A stretch of DNA of 50,291 nucleotides from Muricoccus harenae (GTDB taxonomy: Bacteria > Pseudomonadota > Alphaproteobacteria > Acetobacterales > Acetobacteraceae). The notes beneath the pieces are model-generated. The model had not been told where the DNA came from. It searched no databases and saw only the letters and a list, made by a program, of their open reading frames with translations. The position numbers and the translations under genes are program-made. Location of the stretch: positions 1-50,291 of the forward strand of contig NZ_WWDL01000037.1 in assembly GCF_009848505.1 (NCBI RefSeq), read 5' to 3'. Numbering within the stretch: position 1 is the first letter of the stretch; each line of letters begins with the position of its first letter. Below, piece by piece: positions 34,911 through 43,386 of the stretch.

Positions 34911-35839
34911 TGGCCACCCAACGTAAGGTCATCATCACCTGCGCCGTGACGGGCGCGATCCACACGCCCAGCATGTCGCCCTACCTGCCCGTCACGCCCG
35001 AGGAGATCGCCGATGCGGCGGTGGGCGCGGCGGAGGCGGGTGCAGCCATCGTGCATCTGCATGCGCGCAACCCCGAGAACGGCGAGCCGGACCAGACGCC
35101 GGAGGCTTTCGCGAAGTTCCTGCCCATCATCAAGCAGCGCTCGGGGTGCGTGGTGAACATCACTACCGGTGGCGCGCCCACCATGAGTATCGAGGAGCGG
35201 GTGAGGCCAGCTGCGACCTTCAAGCCTGAAGTGGCTTCGCTGAATTTAGGCTCTATGAACTTCGGTTTGTTCGGCATGCTTGACCGGTTCAAAGATCTCA
35301 AGCACGAGTGGGAACGGAGCTATCTCGCCAACAAGGATATCATCTTCCGCAACACCTTCGGCCAGATCGAGTATATCCTGAACACCTGCGCGGGAAATGG
35401 CACGCGTTTCGAGTTCGAGTGCTACGACACGGCACATCTCTACAACCTGAAGTACTTCTTTGATCGTGGCCTGATTCAAGCCCCGCTGTTCATCCAGACG
35501 GTGTTCGGTCTGCAGGGCGGCATCGGCAACCATCCCGAGGATGTGCTGCACATGAAGCGCACGGCCGACCGGCTGTTCGGGGACCAGTACCGCTGGTCGG
35601 TGCTTGGTGCCGGCCGCAACCAACTCAACATCGCGGCGATCGCCGCGGCAATGGGCGGCAATGTACGGGTGGGGCTGGAGGACAGCCTCTGGGCTGGTCC
35701 TGGCCGGCTGGCGAAGACCAATGCGGAGCAGGTTCACTCGGCCCGCCAGATCATCGAGGGGCTCGGTCTTGCCGTTGCAACGCCCGATGAGGCGCGGGAG
35801 ATCCTGGCGCTGAAGGGGGCCGACACGGTCGCCTTCTGA
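34910..35839 (+). CDS. BKACE family 3-keto-acid cleavage enzyme (DUF849)
   Basis: 309 aa TIM-barrel enzyme. The family condenses a beta-keto acid with acetyl-CoA to give acetoacetate and a new CoA ester. Zn-binding His residues are at 49 and 51 in VHLHARN. VNITTGG and LNLGSMNFG form the keto-acid site, and VGLEDSLW carries a conserved acidic residue. The ATG shares one base with the dehydrogenase stop (TAATG) and GGAGGA precedes it, so translation is coupled. Together the two enzymes give oxidation then cleavage of an imported hydroxy acid. Carnitine is one precedent for this gene order, but the CRYL1-like dehydrogenase argues against assigning it here. Confidence 0.9.
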   Translation: MATQRKVIITCAVTGAIHTPSMSPYLPVTPEEIADAAVGAAEAGAAIVHLHARNPENGEPDQTPEAFAKFLPIIKQRSGCVVNITTGGAPTMSIEERVRPAATFKPEVASLNLGSMNFGLFGMLDRFKDLKHEWERSYLANKDIIFRNTFGQIEYILNTCAGNGTRFEFECYDTAHLYNLKYFFDRGLIQAPLFIQTVFGLQGGIGNHPEDVLHMKRTADRLFGDQYRWSVLGAGRNQLNIAAIAAAMGGNVRVGLEDSLWAGPGRLAKTNAEQVHSARQIIEGLGLAVATPDEAREILALKGADTVAF

Positions 35840-35848
35840 CGCCGGAGG

Positions 35849-35876
35849 GCCGGTGCCGCCGCATGACGGCGCCGGC
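35849..35876. terminator. Hairpin between convergent operons
   Basis: GCCGGTGCCG (35849-35858) and CGGCGCCGGC (35867-35876) form a 10-bp stem with one G-T pair and an 8-nt loop, 9 nt after the BKACE stop. No T-run follows on either strand, so it may stall polymerase or protect the 3' end rather than terminate by itself. It could serve both the operon ending at 35839 and the opposite one ending at 35960. Confidence 0.5.
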
Positions 35877-35959
35877 CCGGCCCCGCCCGGGAAAGAGCGG
35901 CTGCTGTACCTTTTGAGTGAGCGATTTGGCCTGTGCGGCGGACGTCCGCCGGGGAGCCA

Positions 35960-37147
35960 TCAGCCGAGATAGATACCGTCCCGCGCCACAATGCGCCCGC
36001 CGAAGATCACCATCCGCCGCTGCGGGTGCTGGCCGATTGCCTCCGGCACGCCTTCCGCCGGCAGGGTGAAAAGATTGGCCGGCAGGCCGGGCGCAACCCC
36101 GTGCTCGGCGATCCCCAGCGCCCGGGCGCCGTCGATGCTGATCATTTCGAACAGGGCCTCGAGTGTCTCATCCGTCCGAAAGTCCGCACGCCAGCCGATG
36201 ACGGCTGCGCGTTCGAGCATGTCCGCAGTGCCATAGGGGCTCCAGGTGTCACGGATGTCGTCGTTCCCGCAGATGACGGAGACGCCTTCCCCACGAAGCA
36301 GGGCAATCGGCGGGAGGGTCGATCCTCCTGCTCCATGCGTGACGAGGGTAACGCCTGCCTCTGCCATCATCTCGGCGGCGGACTTTTGCTTGCTCTCGGC
36401 CACGCCCCCCAGGCAGAAGCCGTGGCTGACTGCAACGCGCCCTTGCAGTCCAATGGCTCGGGTGCGGGCGCAGATCTCCTGAAGGCTGAAGAGGCCCATC
36501 TCCCCCGGCTCATGGAGATGGATGTCAATGCCAACACCATGCCTGGAGGCGATGGCGAAGACCGCGTCGAGCTGCCCTTTCGGATCGCGGTCCACTTCGC
36601 AGGGATCGATCCCGCCGACCAGGTCGGCTCCGGCCCGCATGGCCGCATCTAGCAGTTCGACGGCACCGCGGGAGCGCATCACCCCGGCCTGCGGGAACGC
36701 CACGGTCTGTACGGTGCAGGCACCGGCATGCGCCGCCTTAGCCTCCAGCACGCCTTCAAGGGCCTTCAGGCCGAAGGCGGTCGTGATGTCGACATGGGTC
36801 CGAAGATGGCCGGTGCCATGGGCAACGCAGCGCCGGATCAGGGCACCGGCGCGATCGCAGGTGCTGCGGGGAAGGGAGGGAAGAACGGTTGCGTCGGTCT
36901 CGATGCGGCTCATCCGGGTGGGGCCCGCCGCATGCGGAAGCCACGGCGTTCCGAACAGTGTCTTATCGAGATGCAGATGCGCATCGGTCAGTGCAGGCAG
37001 GACCAGGTCGCCTTCAAGGGAGATCTGTGTCCTGGCGGCAGGCGGGGAGTCATCGCCAATTGCCGCGATGCGGCCGTTGGCGATCGAAAGCCATGCGTTC
37101 TGCCGGCCGTCGCCGAGCCGGGCGCCGGTCAGTACAAGGTCGTGCAT
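35960..37147 (-). CDS. Amidohydrolase family protein (cytosine deaminase-like)
   Basis: 395 aa from the ATG at 37147, preceded by GGGAG 8 nt upstream. A GTG at 37171 would add eight residues but lacks a ribosome-binding site. The metal-dependent hydrolase motifs are in order: HLHLD (first metal His pair), HLHEPGE (His-x3-Glu region), SHGFCLG (His) and GNDDIRDTW (catalytic Asp). This set resembles the CodA/cytosine deaminase and atrazine-type ammelide hydrolase group. It should hydrolyse a C-N bond in a cyclic or amidine-like substrate. It follows the other amidohydrolase gene by 50 bp, probably in one operon. Confidence 0.85.
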   Translation of the reverse strand: MHDLVLTGARLGDGRQNAWLSIANGRIAAIGDDSPPAARTQISLEGDLVLPALTDAHLHLDKTLFGTPWLPHAAGPTRMSRIETDATVLPSLPRSTCDRAGALIRRCVAHGTGHLRTHVDITTAFGLKALEGVLEAKAAHAGACTVQTVAFPQAGVMRSRGAVELLDAAMRAGADLVGGIDPCEVDRDPKGQLDAVFAIASRHGVGIDIHLHEPGEMGLFSLQEICARTRAIGLQGRVAVSHGFCLGGVAESKQKSAAEMMAEAGVTLVTHGAGGSTLPPIALLRGEGVSVICGNDDIRDTWSPYGTADMLERAAVIGWRADFRTDETLEALFEMISIDGARALGIAEHGVAPGLPANLFTLPAEGVPEAIGQHPQRRMVIFGGRIVARDGIYLG

Positions 37148-37197
37148 ATGGTTCGCTCCCGTGCTAGCCACAGCATGCGGCAGGCTAGGGTGCCCTC

Positions 37198-38085
37198 CTA
37201 GGGCACCTCAGGCGGAAAGTCGTAGACGCGGGCGGGATTGGTGACGAGGATTCGCCGCAGCATATCGCCGCCGCCGCCCGCCCACTCGGCCAGCCGGGCG
37301 AGAGCGTGGCGGTCATCCGCCGGGTGGAACGGGTGGATGGCGCCCTTCGCGGGCAGATGCTCAGACGGGCCCGAATGCGGCCAGTCCGATCCCCAGAGGA
37401 TGCGGTCCGGATTGGCTTTGATCAGGGCCTGCGCCAGCGGCGCCATGTCCGCGCAATCCGCTTCCTCCGACATGCGATGTGCTGCCGAGAGCTTCACATG
37501 CGCGGCGCCGGCGCGCAGCAGGGAGAGAAGGGCGCCAAAGCCGGGCTGGGAGGGGCCAAGTCGGCCCTGGGCACGTCCAAAGTGGTCCACCACCAATCCA
37601 GTCGGCAGGGCCAGGATCTCGTCATGGAGCGCCTCAATGACCGACAGCTCCGTATAGGTCTGCACATGCCAGCCGAGCGGTGCCACCCGCTCCGCCGCTT
37701 CCCGTAGCTGCGCACGGGCAAATGAAGGATCGCTCCGCCCAGCCGTGTGGAGGTTCAGCCGGACACCCCTGACGCCGGCTTCGTGCAGTTCCCGCAGGGT
37801 GGAATCGGCCGTGGCGCCATTGATCACCGCCACGCCCCTTGCCCGGACCGGCCCCAGCTGGCGCAGACCGTCGAGCAGGCAGGCGTTGTCGGTGCCATAG
37901 GGGCTGGGCTGCACCAGCACCACGCGATCGAGCGCAAGGGATTGCTGCATCGCGAGCAACTCGTCCGGCGTCGCGACGCCGGGCGTATAGCTGCGGTCGG
38001 GAGAGAAGGGAAAGCGCCCGGGCGGACCAAAGACATGCGTGTGGCAGTCGCAGGCACCGGGCGGTCGTGAAGGGGGAGATGACAT
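37198..38085 (-). CDS. Amidohydrolase 2 family hydrolase (PDC lactonase-like)
   Basis: 295 aa metal-dependent TIM-barrel hydrolase of the amidohydrolase-2 family. DCHTHVFGP at 13-21 gives the first His pair, VDHFGR supplies a later His, and LWGSDWPHSG carries the catalytic Asp. The layout, with RSYTPGVAT near the N-terminus, is that of 2-pyrone-4,6-dicarboxylate lactonase-like proteins, which open lactones of aromatic-acid pathways. It is divergent from the LysR gene at 38208 with 122 bp between, and is therefore a likely LysR target. The substrate is inferred only at family level. Confidence 0.85.
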   Translation of the reverse strand: MSSPPSRPPGACDCHTHVFGPPGRFPFSPDRSYTPGVATPDELLAMQQSLALDRVVLVQPSPYGTDNACLLDGLRQLGPVRARGVAVINGATADSTLRELHEAGVRGVRLNLHTAGRSDPSFARAQLREAAERVAPLGWHVQTYTELSVIEALHDEILALPTGLVVDHFGRAQGRLGPSQPGFGALLSLLRAGAAHVKLSAAHRMSEEADCADMAPLAQALIKANPDRILWGSDWPHSGPSEHLPAKGAIHPFHPADDRHALARLAEWAGGGGDMLRRILVTNPARVYDFPPEVP

Positions 38086-38207
38086 GGGCCTTGCTTCCGG
38101 TTGGAGGCCGAGGCTCGCCGGGGTCGCACCCGTCGTCCAGCAGGATTCCTGGCACCTTCCATCGACGCGGTTTATGGTCGCGATCAGGGATGTGAAACGG
38201 ACGGCGA

Positions 38208-39218
38208 ATGAATCTGCGGCAGTTCGAGGTGTTCCACGCCATCATGCGCACCGGCTCGGTGACGGGCGCGGCGCGGCTGCTGAACGTTACCCAGCCCTCG
38301 GTCAGCACCGTGTTGAAGCATTGCGAGACGCAGCTTCGCTTCCGGCTATTCAACCGCGTCGGCGGACGGTTGCAGCCGACGCCCGAGGCGCAGGCGCTTC
38401 TGCCGGACATCGAGGCCGTTTTCAGCCGCCTCGCTGCGGTGGAGCGGCTGGCCCAGGACCTGGCGGGCGGGCGACTTGGCACGCTTTCCGTCGCCGCCGC
38501 CTTTCCCATCGCCAATGGATACCTGGCCAAGGCGGTGGCGACCTTCCTGGCCGACCGGCCGCGAACGCGAGTGGCGCTGCAGTCGCTGACCTCCCCGCAG
38601 GTGGTGGATCGCGTTGCCAGCCGGGAGGTGGAGTTGGGCGTGGTGCATGAGCCGGTGGTGAACAGCGAGGTGGAGACCGAGTTGCTGGTCTGCGCCTCGC
38701 TCGAATGCGTGATGCGGTGTGATCACCCGTTGGCCCGTCAGGCCTCCGTTCCCGTCGGCGCCCTGGCGACGCTACCGCTGATCACCTACCTGCCGCAGAA
38801 CCTGTTCCGCAGCTATGTGGACAAGGCTCTGTCCCATGCGGGGATCGCGCCGCCAATCGTCGCGCAAATCAGTGTCTCGCTGACGGGGATCATGCTGGCG
38901 CAGCATGGTTGCGGCGTGGCGCTGGTCGAGCCGCTGATGCTGCGGACCATGCCCTTTCCGGATCTCGTCGCGCGTCCGCTGGACCCGCCGATCGCTTTCG
39001 AGACAGTGCTGGTGCGGCCGCGCGGCACGCCGGATTCGACGCTGCTGCAGCGCTTCGTCGCCCATCTGCGCGGCACGCTGGTGGAGGAGGGGATCGGGAT
39101 CCACGCTGCGCCGCCATTGGCGCCGTCAATGGATCGCCCAAAGCTTGGTATTGGACGCGCTGGGTCCGCCCCTGGAAGGAATCGGTCTGGACCGGAGGCC
39201 AGGCTGCGCGGCGCATGA
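38208..39218 (+). CDS. LysR family transcriptional regulator
   Basis: 336 aa. The N-terminal winged helix MNLRQFEVFHAIMRTGSVTGAARLLNVTQPSVSTVLKHCE is a standard LysR domain. The rest is the two-lobed LysR substrate-binding domain (LSVAAAFPIANGYL, then VASREVELGVVHEPV). The C-terminal 35-40 residues are Arg/Pro/Gly-rich and unlike the family, perhaps a late stop. The gene is divergent from the amidohydrolase pair and 43 bp upstream of the class II aldolase gene, so it may regulate both sides. Confidence 0.9.
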   Translation: MNLRQFEVFHAIMRTGSVTGAARLLNVTQPSVSTVLKHCETQLRFRLFNRVGGRLQPTPEAQALLPDIEAVFSRLAAVERLAQDLAGGRLGTLSVAAAFPIANGYLAKAVATFLADRPRTRVALQSLTSPQVVDRVASREVELGVVHEPVVNSEVETELLVCASLECVMRCDHPLARQASVPVGALATLPLITYLPQNLFRSYVDKALSHAGIAPPIVAQISVSLTGIMLAQHGCGVALVEPLMLRTMPFPDLVARPLDPPIAFETVLVRPRGTPDSTLLQRFVAHLRGTLVEEGIGIHAAPPLAPSMDRPKLGIGRAGSAPGRNRSGPEARLRGA

Positions 39219-39261
39219 ATGCGGCGTGGCATCGCTCCGGCCGCCGGGGAGGATGACCGCG

Positions 39262-40065
39262 ATGGACAATGTGGCACCATACTACGGCACTGATTGGCCC
39301 TCGATCCGGGACCAGGTGAGTGCCGAAGAGTGGCAGGCGAGGCTGGACCTCGCAGCCTGCTACAGGCTGGTCGATGCCTACGGCATGACCGACATGATCT
39401 ACAACCACATCACCCTGCGCATCCCGGGCACGGATCACCTGCTGATCAACCTCTATGGGCTGCTCTACAAGGAGATTACGGCCACCAGCCTCGCGAAGAT
39501 TGATGTCGAAGGAAACATCATCTGGAAGCCGAATACCGATTACGGGATCAACAAGTCCGGCTACGTGATCCATGGAGCGATCCACAAGGCGCGGCCGGAT
39601 GTGGCGGCGGTGATCCATACCCATACGCGCGCCGGCATGGCGGTGGCGGCGATGAAATGCGGGCTGCTGCCGCTGAACCAGACGGCCATCCGCTTCGTCG
39701 GCCATATCGGATACCACGACTATGAAGGACCTGCGATCGACCTTTCGGAGCGGGAACGCATCGTGAGCGACCTCGGCCCGCATGATGCGATGATCATGCG
39801 GAACCACGGGCTGCTGACCTGTGGCGCGACGCTCCAGCAGGCCTTCAACACGCTCTACCAACTCGAGATGTCCTGCCGCGCGCAGGTGGATGCCATGGCG
39901 GCGCGAACCGAGTTGACGCTCCCTTCCGACGAGGTCCTCGAGCGCACGGCGCATCTCTACCAGCCCGGCGCGCGGCGACCTTATGGCGTGCTGGAGTGGC
40001 ACGCCATGCTGCGGCTGCTTGAGGCGCAGCAGAAGGGATCGGGTTTCCCGCCCTACTCGGTTTAG
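39262..40065 (+). CDS. Class II aldolase/adducin family protein
   Basis: 267 aa from the ATG at 39262, which has GGGGAGG 9 nt upstream. An ATG at 39253 directly abuts that motif and is less likely. NHITLRIPG is the conserved phosphate/substrate loop. HTHTRAG supplies the Zn-binding His pair and RNHGLLTCG the third His. The family includes fuculose- and ribulose-phosphate aldolases and decarboxylase-like members acting on sugar acids. It is followed by two Bug binding-protein genes, suggesting breakdown of an imported carboxylic acid. The reaction is not assigned. Confidence 0.85.
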   Translation: MDNVAPYYGTDWPSIRDQVSAEEWQARLDLAACYRLVDAYGMTDMIYNHITLRIPGTDHLLINLYGLLYKEITATSLAKIDVEGNIIWKPNTDYGINKSGYVIHGAIHKARPDVAAVIHTHTRAGMAVAAMKCGLLPLNQTAIRFVGHIGYHDYEGPAIDLSERERIVSDLGPHDAMIMRNHGLLTCGATLQQAFNTLYQLEMSCRAQVDAMAARTELTLPSDEVLERTAHLYQPGARRPYGVLEWHAMLRLLEAQQKGSGFPPYSV

Positions 40066-40127
40066 GGGCTACAGGCATTGAATTCGGCAGAGCCCGCCGC
40101 GAGAGCGGGCGCCGCGAAGGAGGAGGG

Positions 40128-41132
40128 ATGGGCATGGACCGATCCAGGATGGGCCGGCGCGGCCTGCTCGCGCTTGCGGCGGTGCTTCCGGCACAGACAT
40201 GGGCGCAGGCCGTTCCGGCGGGCGGCTGGCCGGAACGGCCGATCCGCTTCATCGTTCCCTTTGCCGCCGGCGGGAACAGCGATGTCACCGCGCGGCTTTT
40301 CGCGGCGCGGATCACCGGGCGGCTCGGCCAGCCCATCGTGGTGGAGAACCGCAGCGGCGCGACCGGCGCAATCGGGACCGAGGCGGTGGTCCGTTCCCGG
40401 CCGGATGGCTATACGCTGCTGATCGGCAGCCCCGGCTCCATCGTGAACGGGCCGCTGCTGATGCCAGCGCTCCGATACGACCCGATGAAGGATCTCGTGC
40501 CCGTGGCGCTGCTCGGGCAGGTGCCGATGGTGATTATCGTGAAGCCAGGCGTCCCGGTGCGGGACCTGACGGAGCTCGTCACCTATTCCAGGATGCGCCC
40601 AAACGGCGTGACGATCGGAACCTCCGGCGTAGGCGGCGCTAACCATCTGCCGCTGGAACTGTTCAAGGCTGCGACGGGCGCTAACCTCGTGCACGTGCCC
40701 TATCGCGGCGGTGGTTCGACCCTGCCGGATTTTGTTTCGGGCAGTGTTGACGGCATCTTGATCGAGCTGCCGAGCGTGCTGGACCTGCACAGGGACGGGC
40801 GCGGGCGCATTCTCGGCCTGGCCGCGCCGCAGCGCTCCCCGCAGGTGCCAGAGGTAGCAACCTTCATCGAGCAGGGGCTAAAGGACTTTCTGGCGGCCTC
40901 CTTCGTCGGGCTCTTCGCGCCAGCAGGCACGCCAGAGCCGGTGCTGAAGAGCCTTCAGGCAGCCATCGCAGAGGCTGCGGCCGATCCAGAGGTGCTGGCC
41001 CGCCTCGCCTCCTTTGGCGCGGATCCGCCGAAGGGGCCGGAGTTGACCACAGCTGGTGTGGCCAGATTCCTGGAAGGCGAAGTAATGAAAGCACGCCGGG
41101 CGATCGAGATCGCCGGCCTGAAACCGGAATGA
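40128..41132 (+). CDS. Bug family tripartite tricarboxylate transporter substrate-binding protein
   Basis: 334 aa periplasmic TctC/Bug protein. A signal with GRRGLLALAAVLPAQTWAQA fills residues 9-28. The family pattern follows: WPERPIRFIVPFAAGGNSDVTAR, VVENRSGATGAIG, VHVPYRGGGSTLPDFVSG and a late LFAPAGTPEPVL. Either the ATG at 40128 or that at 40134 suits the AAGGAGG motif. Bug proteins bind carboxylates or neutral ligands and usually feed TctA/TctB pumps; none is present in this window. The next Bug gene overlaps by 4 bp. Confidence 0.9.
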   Translation: MGMDRSRMGRRGLLALAAVLPAQTWAQAVPAGGWPERPIRFIVPFAAGGNSDVTARLFAARITGRLGQPIVVENRSGATGAIGTEAVVRSRPDGYTLLIGSPGSIVNGPLLMPALRYDPMKDLVPVALLGQVPMVIIVKPGVPVRDLTELVTYSRMRPNGVTIGTSGVGGANHLPLELFKAATGANLVHVPYRGGGSTLPDFVSGSVDGILIELPSVLDLHRDGRGRILGLAAPQRSPQVPEVATFIEQGLKDFLAASFVGLFAPAGTPEPVLKSLQAAIAEAAADPEVLARLASFGADPPKGPELTTAGVARFLEGEVMKARRAIEIAGLKPE

Positions 41133-42124
41133 AGTCGGAAACCATGATGCATGCTTCTCCTGGCCGCCGCGCCCTGCTCGCGGTTGCAGGCGCCGTTCTT
41201 GCAACCAGCAGGGCCCGCGCCCAGGAGCGGAGCTTTCCAAGCCAGCCGGTGCGGATCGTCTCCCCCTATGCGCCGGGGGGCGGCACGGACACCACGGCGC
41301 GGGTAATCGGCCCTGCGATGGGCGAGTTCATGGGCCAGCCCATCCTGGTGGAGAACCGCGGCGGGGCCGGCGGGTCCATTGGTGCGGCCGAAGTCGCGCG
41401 CTCCGCACCGGACGGCCATACGGTGCTGGTGGATGCGCTGGGCCATGTGGTGAACCCGCATGTGCTGCGCGGGCTCGCCTTCGACTACGCGGCCTTCGTG
41501 CCGGTGACGCAGATCACCATGCTGCCGCAGGTGATGATCATCAATCCGCGGGTGCCTGCGAAGGACATGGCCCAGTTCATCGCCTATTCGAAGGCGCGCC
41601 AGGGGCAACTCTCCTACGGTTCCTCGGGGAACGCCACCGGGTCGCATCTGGCGAGCGTGCTGTTTCTCCGCCGGGCGGGCCTGGATTTGGCGCATGTGCC
41701 CTATCGCGGCGGATCGGCGGCCATGCAGGATGTGCTGGCGGGAAATGTTCTCTTCGCCATGGCGACCGTGAATTCGGCAACGCAGCTCATCCTTGATGGG
41801 CGCCTGCGTGCCCTGACGGTGGCTTCGGACCGGCGCGTCACTTCGCTGCCGGACGTGCCGACCATGGCCGAGGCGGGCTTGCCTGGAGTGGTGGTGGATG
41901 AATGGAATGGCATGTTCGCTCCACCAGGCACGCCGCGGCGCATCGTGGAGCGCTTGCATGCCGGGGTGCGCCACGCTCTGGCTGCGCCCGTGGTGCGGGA
42001 GCGTTTCGCGGCGATCGGAGCCGTGACGCTGGGCACCGATCCCGACAGCTTCGCAGCTTTCGTGACGGAGCGGCGGGAGGCTATGGGACGGCTGGTGAAG
42101 GAGGCGAGCATCACCATCGAATGA
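41129..42124 (+). CDS. Bug family tripartite tricarboxylate transporter substrate-binding protein
   Basis: 331 aa, second Bug protein of this operon, starting at ATGA overlapping the previous stop. The signal peptide is about 30 residues (GRRALLAVAGAVLATSRARAQ). Family blocks FPSQPVRIVSPYAPGGGTDTTAR, LVENRGGAGGSIGAAE, AHVPYRGGSAAMQDVLAG and NGMFAPPGTPRRI are all present. It differs clearly from its neighbour, so it is not a recent tandem duplicate. It is the last gene of the plus-strand class II aldolase operon. Confidence 0.9.
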   Translation: MKSETMMHASPGRRALLAVAGAVLATSRARAQERSFPSQPVRIVSPYAPGGGTDTTARVIGPAMGEFMGQPILVENRGGAGGSIGAAEVARSAPDGHTVLVDALGHVVNPHVLRGLAFDYAAFVPVTQITMLPQVMIINPRVPAKDMAQFIAYSKARQGQLSYGSSGNATGSHLASVLFLRRAGLDLAHVPYRGGSAAMQDVLAGNVLFAMATVNSATQLILDGRLRALTVASDRRVTSLPDVPTMAEAGLPGVVVDEWNGMFAPPGTPRRIVERLHAGVRHALAAPVVRERFAAIGAVTLGTDPDSFAAFVTERREAMGRLVKEASITIE

Positions 42125-42125
42125 C

Positions 42126-42144
42126 GGCGCGGTCCGCCCTTTTT
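42126..42144 (+). terminator. Possible weak rho-independent terminator
   Basis: Directly after the Bug gene stop, GGCG (42126-42129) and CGCC (42135-42138) form a short stem with a 5-nt loop, followed by C and five Ts. The stem is only 4 bp, so strength is doubtful. Its place at the meeting point of two convergent transcription units supports it. Confidence 0.35.
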
Positions 42145-42223
42145 ACGCGCGGAAGAACATGCGCTGGGCTTCCCGCAACCGCGCGTGGAAGCCGGGTGTT
42201 CCGATCATCCACCTGGCCTGCAT
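42143..42223 (-). CDS. Small ORF, 26 aa, of unknown function
   Basis: It encodes MQARWMIGTPG continuing to FFRA, 26 residues, with a strong ribosome-binding site (CAGGAGGAACAG) 20 bp after the stop of the Bug gene at 42244. The ribosome site is better than those of many large genes here. The peptide is basic, with no membrane helix and no family resemblance. It may be a genuine small protein at the end of the operon or the surviving start of a gene lost by deletion. It is too short for standard gene tracks. Confidence 0.35.
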   Translation of the reverse strand: MQARWMIGTPGFHARLREAQRMFFRA

Positions 42224-42243
42224 GACTGTTCCTCCTGGATGTT

Positions 42244-43206
42244 TCACTCAGGACGGATCCCGGCTTGCACCACGAGGTTGCGCCACTTGGGCACTTCCTC
42301 CGCAATGCGCTCCGCCAGAGGGGCGGGTCCGTCCAGCCGCGCGGTGGCGGCGCCCTCGGCCATGCGCGCCTGCAATTCGGGTGCGCTGCGGATCTGGGCG
42401 AGGGCCGTGGTCAGCCGCGCCATCAGTGGCGGCGGCAAGCCCTTGGGTGCCATCAGGCAGAACCAGTTCGGCGCGGCGTAGCCCGGCACGTATTCGGCGA
42501 TGGCGGGCACATCGGGCAGGGCCGGCACCCGCGCGGGCATGGTGACCCCAAGGATGCGCGCCCGGTTCTGGCGAACATGCTGCAGAAGTTCGAGCGTGGA
42601 GCCGAAGATCAGGGCGATGTCGCCCGAATAGACAGCAGTGACAGCTTGGCTGACGCCGCGATAGGGAACATGCGTCATCTCCACTCCGGCCATGGCGCTG
42701 AAGAGCGCGCCTGCCAAGTGATTGGCGGAGCCGACGCCACCCGATGCGTAGGTCAGATCCCCAGGACGCGACTTCGCATGGGCCAGCAGTTGCGGCAGGG
42801 ATGAGAAGGGGGATTCGCGCCGAACCAGCAGGCCGGATGGCACATCACACATCAGGCAGACCGGATCGAGATCCCGGATCGGGTCGAAGCCAAGTGCGGG
42901 CTGGAGGGTCGGGATAATGGAGATGCCAGCGGAGGTGGCGAGGAAGGTGGCGCCATCCGGCGGCTGCTGCGCCACGTACTGCGAGCCAATGCCGCCGCCC
43001 GCGCCGGGGCGGCTCTCGACGATGAAGTTCGCACCCATGCTGCGCGTCAGATGGTCGGCGATGATACGGGTGGGAATTTCGATGGGGCTGCCGGGCGCCT
43101 GCGGCACGATCAGCCGGACGGTGCGAACGGGCCAGACTTCCTGCGCCCGGGCAAGGGACGGAGTCGAAAGGCCAAACGCTGCCAAGCCGAGGATTCTGCG
43201 TCGCAT
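42244..43206 (-). CDS. Bug family tripartite tricarboxylate transporter substrate-binding protein
   Basis: 320 aa from the ATG at 43206, which has GGGAGGAACGA immediately upstream. The longer frame to 43278 is not family-like. The signal is short (RRRILGLAAFGLSTPSLARAQ). Bug blocks are WPVRTVRLIVPQAPGSPIEIPTR, VESRPGAGGGIGSQYVAQ, THVPYRGVSQAVTAVYSG and LMAPKGLPPPL. The usual small-residue ligand loop PYAAGGG is changed to PQAPGSP, which hints at a different ligand. It follows the epimerase-family gene after about 180 bp. Confidence 0.88.
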   Translation of the reverse strand: MRRRILGLAAFGLSTPSLARAQEVWPVRTVRLIVPQAPGSPIEIPTRIIADHLTRSMGANFIVESRPGAGGGIGSQYVAQQPPDGATFLATSAGISIIPTLQPALGFDPIRDLDPVCLMCDVPSGLLVRRESPFSSLPQLLAHAKSRPGDLTYASGGVGSANHLAGALFSAMAGVEMTHVPYRGVSQAVTAVYSGDIALIFGSTLELLQHVRQNRARILGVTMPARVPALPDVPAIAEYVPGYAAPNWFCLMAPKGLPPPLMARLTTALAQIRSAPELQARMAEGAATARLDGPAPLAERIAEEVPKWRNLVVQAGIRPE

Positions 43207-43386
43207 TCGTTCCTCCCGCCGGCTCTGGCGACCCGGCTGTGGAACTGGATGCTGCGGGAGTGCGACTAGAGGAGCCAATTGAAAGAAGGACGCCCCTCAT
43301 TCACCTCGTCTATGACCCTGACTGGAACCAGGCATATCCGACAGCCCTTGCTCCTCTCGGCCTGCGACGTCTCCCGCTACCAGATT

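Noticed and set aside
33972-35839. Carnitine degradation operon
   Set aside because: Gene order is similar, but the dehydrogenase has lambda-crystallin/L-gulonate-type motifs and no thioesterase or trimethylamine-related gene is adjacent.
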